DNA from: CAYYJM01 sp964471755 | Lineage (GTDB): Bacteria > Planctomycetota > Planctomycetia > Gemmatales > Gemmataceae | Direction of reading: 5' to 3' | Assembly: GCA_964471755.1 (NCBI GenBank) | Contig: CAYYJM010000152.1 | Coordinates: forward strand, 1 to 15,121 | Length of the DNA: 15,121 bases | In this document: one piece after another, positions 12,748 to 15,121 of the stretch | Numbering within the stretch: position 1 is the first letter of the stretch | Layout: each line of letters opens with the position of its first letter | Made by a program: the position numbers and the translations under genes | Notes under the pieces: model-generated | Databases searched by the model: none | The model's input: only the letters and a program-made list of their open reading frames with translations | What the model was told of the DNA's origin: nothing

Positions 12748-14211
12748 ATGACGGGGGCCAACCCGGAATTGATCATGAACCGACGCGACTTCCTGTTTCA
12801 CAGCGGTGGCGGCCTCGGCGGCCTCGCCCTGGCCACTCTTCTCGCCGAGGGCTCCTCACGTCCCGATGGCGGTCTGCACCATGCCCCGAAGGCGAAGCGC
12901 GTCGTCCAGCTCTTCATGGCCGGGGCTGCCAGTCATCTCGACCTGTTCGACTTCAAGCCGGAACTGGTCAAACGCCACGGCCAGCCGTCGCACTTCGGCG
13001 AACCGGTCGAGACGTTCCAGAACGGCCTCGGCCCCTGGCTCAAACCCATCTGGCCGTTCAAGCCTCATGGCCAGTGTGGCAAGCTGCTCAGCGATGTCGT
13101 TGCGCCGCTCGGTTCCGTCGTCGATCGATTGGCGTTCGTCCACAACGTCGTCGGCAAGACCGGCGTCCACAGCCAGGGCACGCTCTTGCAAACCACTGGC
13201 TTCAACCGACCCGGCTTCCCATCGATGGGTTCCTGGATCAGCTACGGCCTGGGCCGACTCACGGACAACCTACCGACCTTCGTCGTCCTGCCGGACCATC
13301 GCGGCCTGGCGTCCAACGGCACCAAGAACTGGGACTCGGCCTTTCTGCCGGCCCAGCATCAGGGAGCCGTCGTCTATCCCGGCTCGAAGACGCCGATCGC
13401 CGATCTGTTCCCCGATGAGCGGGTGCCGTTCCCGACCCGTACGGGCGACAAGGCCGGCATCGATCTGCTCAATCGCCTCAACCACGAACACGCGATGAGC
13501 CGGCCCGGCGACGACCGCCTGGAGGCCCGCATCCAGAGCTACGAACTGGCCGCGAAGATGCAACTCGCCGCACCGGAGGCGCTCGACTTCTCGAAGGAGC
13601 CAGCATCGGTACTGAAGCGCTACGGCATCGACCAGGGCAACACGGCGTTCGACAAGGAGATCAACGACCGGGAGGAGACGGACGTCTTTGGCCGAAAGTG
13701 TCTGGCCGCTCGCCGACTGCTGGAGCGTGGCGTCCGCTTCGTGCAGATCTGGAGCGGCAACGACAACGGCTTTCCCCGGCGGAACTGGGACTCGCACGAG
13801 GACGTGCAGCGCGATCATGGTCCGCTCGCTCTGGGCATGGCCCGCGGCACGGCCGCTCTGATCGAGGATCTGGCCCGCCTCGGTCTGCTCGACGATACGA
13901 TCGTGTTGTGGACGACCGAGTTTGGACGGATGCCGTCGTCGCAGGGCGGCAAGGGCCGCGACCACAATCCGTACTGCTTCACGAACTGGATGTGTGGTGG
14001 CGGCATCAAGGGCGGCATCAGCCACGGTCCCAGTGACGATTTCGGCTACAAGCCGGCCGACCGCTCGAACCCAACGGAGGTCTACGACCTGCACGCGACG
14101 ATCCTGCACCTGCTCGGCATCGACCATACGCGGCTGACGGTGCGGAACAGCGGCATCGATCGGCGGCTGACCGATGTGCATGGCCACGTCATCAAGGAAC
14201 TGCTGGCGTAG
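12748..14211 (+). CDS. DUF1501 Tat-exported protein (alkaline-phosphatase/sulfatase superfamily)
   Basis: The product is 487 residues with a twin-arginine signal (MNRRDFLFHSGGGLGGLALATLLAEG) starting at residue 10; an earlier ATG at 12748 has GGGAG nearby, so I keep it, but the mature start may be 12775. The DUF1501 signatures are clear: VVQLFMAGAASHLDLFDFKPEL, GTLLQTTGF, SMGSWISYGLG, LPTFVVLPD, RYGID, RKCLAARRLLERGVRFVQIW, LWTTEFGRMPSSQGGKGRDH, NPYCFTNWMCGGGIKGG and VYDLHATILHLLGIDH. These proteins are typical of planctomycetes, often beside DUF1549/DUF1553 cytochrome-type genes; none is here. Metal-binding Asp and His are present, but the substrate is unknown. It is divergent from the selenoprotein candidate with about 270 bases between. 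Confidence 0.93.
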   Translation: MTGANPELIMNRRDFLFHSGGGLGGLALATLLAEGSSRPDGGLHHAPKAKRVVQLFMAGAASHLDLFDFKPELVKRHGQPSHFGEPVETFQNGLGPWLKPIWPFKPHGQCGKLLSDVVAPLGSVVDRLAFVHNVVGKTGVHSQGTLLQTTGFNRPGFPSMGSWISYGLGRLTDNLPTFVVLPDHRGLASNGTKNWDSAFLPAQHQGAVVYPGSKTPIADLFPDERVPFPTRTGDKAGIDLLNRLNHEHAMSRPGDDRLEARIQSYELAAKMQLAAPEALDFSKEPASVLKRYGIDQGNTAFDKEINDREETDVFGRKCLAARRLLERGVRFVQIWSGNDNGFPRRNWDSHEDVQRDHGPLALGMARGTAALIEDLARLGLLDDTIVLWTTEFGRMPSSQGGKGRDHNPYCFTNWMCGGGIKGGISHGPSDDFGYKPADRSNPTEVYDLHATILHLLGIDHTRLTVRNSGIDRRLTDVHGHVIKELLA

Positions 14212-14324
14212 GTTCCGAACGTCAGCGTCGATTATTCGCATCCTGCATGTCACTCCCTTCAAACCCGGGCGTAGGAAAGGGCGTCGGAAGTCCCCCAACC
14301 AACAAGTTCCCGGGAGAATGCAAG

Positions 14325-14894
14325 ATGATGAAGCTCGCGAAGGTGGCCGTGGTCCTCGCTCTGGTCGTGTTCGGAGGCAGCGTGGTCCAGGCCGATCCGG
14401 TCCCGGCGACCGCGACGGAAACGCCGGCCGGCAAGGCGGATCCGTGTGCCCCGATCACCGATGTCCGGCTCGGTGAACTGCTCGACGGGCTCGGCCTGGC
14501 TCCCAGGAAGGGGACCTACAATAGTGGGGCCCTGTACTACGACGTGACCGTGACCAGCAAGGATTACGACTTCAACATCCGGGTCGGTCTGAGCCCCAAC
14601 AAGCGGTCGGTCTGGCTGATGTCCTACCTGAGCGACATCCCGGCGAACGCCCCGGCCGAGCGCTTCCGGGGGCTGCTCGAGGCGGTCAACAGCAAGACCG
14701 GCAAGATGCAGTTCCGCCTGGTGGGCAGCCAGTTGAAGGCGGATCAGCCGATGGACAATGTCGCAGTGACATCGGTTCGTCTTCGCAAGGAACTGAACGA
14801 CATGGCCGAGTCGCTCCAGGACACCCACGCCCTGTGGGACGTGTCGAAGTGGACCGACAAGGCGGTCAAGACGGACAAACCTGAGCAGAAGTAA
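14325..14894 (+). CDS. Secreted hypothetical protein, possibly YbjN-like fold
   Basis: The product is 189 residues with a Sec signal peptide (MMKLAKVAVVLALVVFGGSVVQA, cleavage after residue 23). The mature part has LGELLDGLGLAPRKG, LYYDVTVTSKDYDFNIRVGLSPNKRSVWLMSYLSDI, AERFRGLLEAVNSKTGKMQFRLVGSQLK and VTSVRLRKELNDMAESLQD. The alternating helix and strand order, with a domain that reads a small module and then a helix, is reminiscent of YbjN or type III chaperone folds, but I would not rely on it. GGGAG is about eight bases before the ATG at 14325; the upstream ATG at 14247 would mask the signal. A strong terminator follows at 14901, making it a single-gene or last-gene unit. Function unknown. 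Confidence 0.7.
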   Translation: MMKLAKVAVVLALVVFGGSVVQADPVPATATETPAGKADPCAPITDVRLGELLDGLGLAPRKGTYNSGALYYDVTVTSKDYDFNIRVGLSPNKRSVWLMSYLSDIPANAPAERFRGLLEAVNSKTGKMQFRLVGSQLKADQPMDNVAVTSVRLRKELNDMAESLQDTHALWDVSKWTDKAVKTDKPEQK

Positions 14895-14900
14895 GTTCTT

Positions 14901-14942
14901 CGCCCCGCCTCGGGTTCGCCCACCCGAGGTGCGGGCGTTTTT
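14901..14942 (+). terminator. Rho-independent terminator of the secreted hypothetical gene
   Basis: CCTCGGGT and ACCCGAGG form an eight-base stem around TCGCCC. GC pairs extend it outward past a G-U pair and a one-base bulge, and five Ts follow (14938-14942). It begins about seven bases after the stop. It also separates the gene from the tRNA. Confidence 0.85.
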
Positions 14943-14964
14943 GGCCGCCAGCGCAGACCTGCCC

Positions 14965-14993
14965 TTCCCAGTCCTTGCCTGCCGAGCTATAAT
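14965..14993 (+). promoter_or_regulatory. Promoter of the tRNA-Ala gene
   Basis: TATAAT (14988-14993) is a perfect -10, and TTCCCA (14965-14970) is a four-of-six -35 at 17 bases. The start point would be near 15000, seven bases before the tRNA. Confidence 0.7.
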
Positions 14994-15006
14994 TGCCTCA
15001 TCTATC

Positions 15007-15079
15007 GGGGCCGTAGCTCAATTGGGAGAGCGCAGCGTTCGCAATGCTGAGGTTGAGGGTTCGATCCCCTTCGGCTCCA
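15007..15079 (+). tRNA. tRNA-Ala (anticodon CGC)
   Basis: The 73-base cloverleaf is complete. The seven-pair acceptor arm GGGGCCG/CGGCTCC contains the G3-U70 pair that marks alanine tRNAs, and A73 follows. The D arm is GCTC/GAGC. The anticodon stem CAGCG/TGCTG holds loop TTCGCAA with CGC at 34-36. The T arm is GAGGG/CCCTT with loop TTCGATC. CGC reads GCG, a frequent codon in high-GC genomes. The 3-prime CCA is not encoded (the sequence after A73 is CT), so it must be added by the CCA enzyme. Confidence 0.97.
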
Positions 15080-15082
15080 CTC

Positions 15083-15120
15083 AAGGCTTGTGTCAGAAAT
15101 GACGCAAGCCTTTTTTGTTT
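15083..15120 (+). terminator. Rho-independent terminator after the tRNA
   Basis: A 13-base stem (AAGGCTTGTGTCA with its partner at 15100-15112, one T-G pair) closed by the GNRA-type tetraloop GAAA is followed by a T-rich run (TTTTTTGTTT). It is just past the tRNA 3-prime end, as expected for a monocistronic tRNA gene. Confidence 0.9.
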
Positions 15121-15121
15121 C

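Noticed and set aside
1..15121. CRISPR array, insertion sequence, prophage or integrase
   Set aside because: No regularly spaced direct repeats, no transposase or integrase motif, and no att-type duplication of the tRNA 3-prime end was seen. The repeats present are short GC palindromes.

Overview
The window is high-GC, gene-dense bacterial DNA that looks like a planctomycete, most likely of the Gemmata group. The evidence is a Tat-exported DUF1501 protein, a secreted PQQ-type beta-propeller opening with WPQWLGPNRDG, a Uma2/DUF820 nuclease-fold protein, a TlpA-type thioredoxin, a TIGR03960-type radical SAM protein and several GC-rich REP-like palindromes. The taxonomy is an inference from gene families, not from a marker gene.

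Layout. Positions 1-705 (minus) hold the N-terminal third of a pyruvate dehydrogenase E1 (aceE) gene that runs off the left edge. A 450-base gene-free stretch (706-1155) carries a -10-like element and two strong palindromes. A minus-strand pair follows: a secreted beta-propeller (1156-2379) and a 62-residue membrane protein (2435-2623). Divergent plus-strand genes come next: a maltose O-acetyltransferase-like enzyme, a secreted DUF4440/SnoaL-like protein and an uncharacterised planctomycete protein (2719-4528). A convergent minus-strand pair, ArfB and a 59-residue Cys/His-rich protein sharing an ATGA overlap, covers 4530-5152. From 5230 to 9372 a plus-strand run encodes an exported alkaline-phosphatase-superfamily protein, a multi-pass membrane protein and a GT39/ArnT-like membrane glycosyltransferase. 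A long inverted repeat follows, then a radical SAM gene and a Uma2-type gene (9508-11944).

The most interesting locus is 11956-12477 (minus): a TlpA-like thioredoxin whose first active-site cysteine codon is an in-frame TGA (WKTG-TGA-LPC). The frame, the second cysteine and the whole thioredoxin fold continue beyond it. Thirty-one bases after the TGA is a hairpin with apical loop GGTC, the core of the E. coli fdhF SECIS loop. I read this as a probable selenoprotein. The alternatives, a nonsense mutation or sequencing error, can be tested.

The right end carries a divergent DUF1501 gene with a promoter and a foldable leader, a secreted hypothetical protein followed by a rho-independent terminator, and a tRNA-Ala(CGC) gene with its own promoter and terminator. 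No CRISPR array, transposase, rRNA or phage gene is visible.
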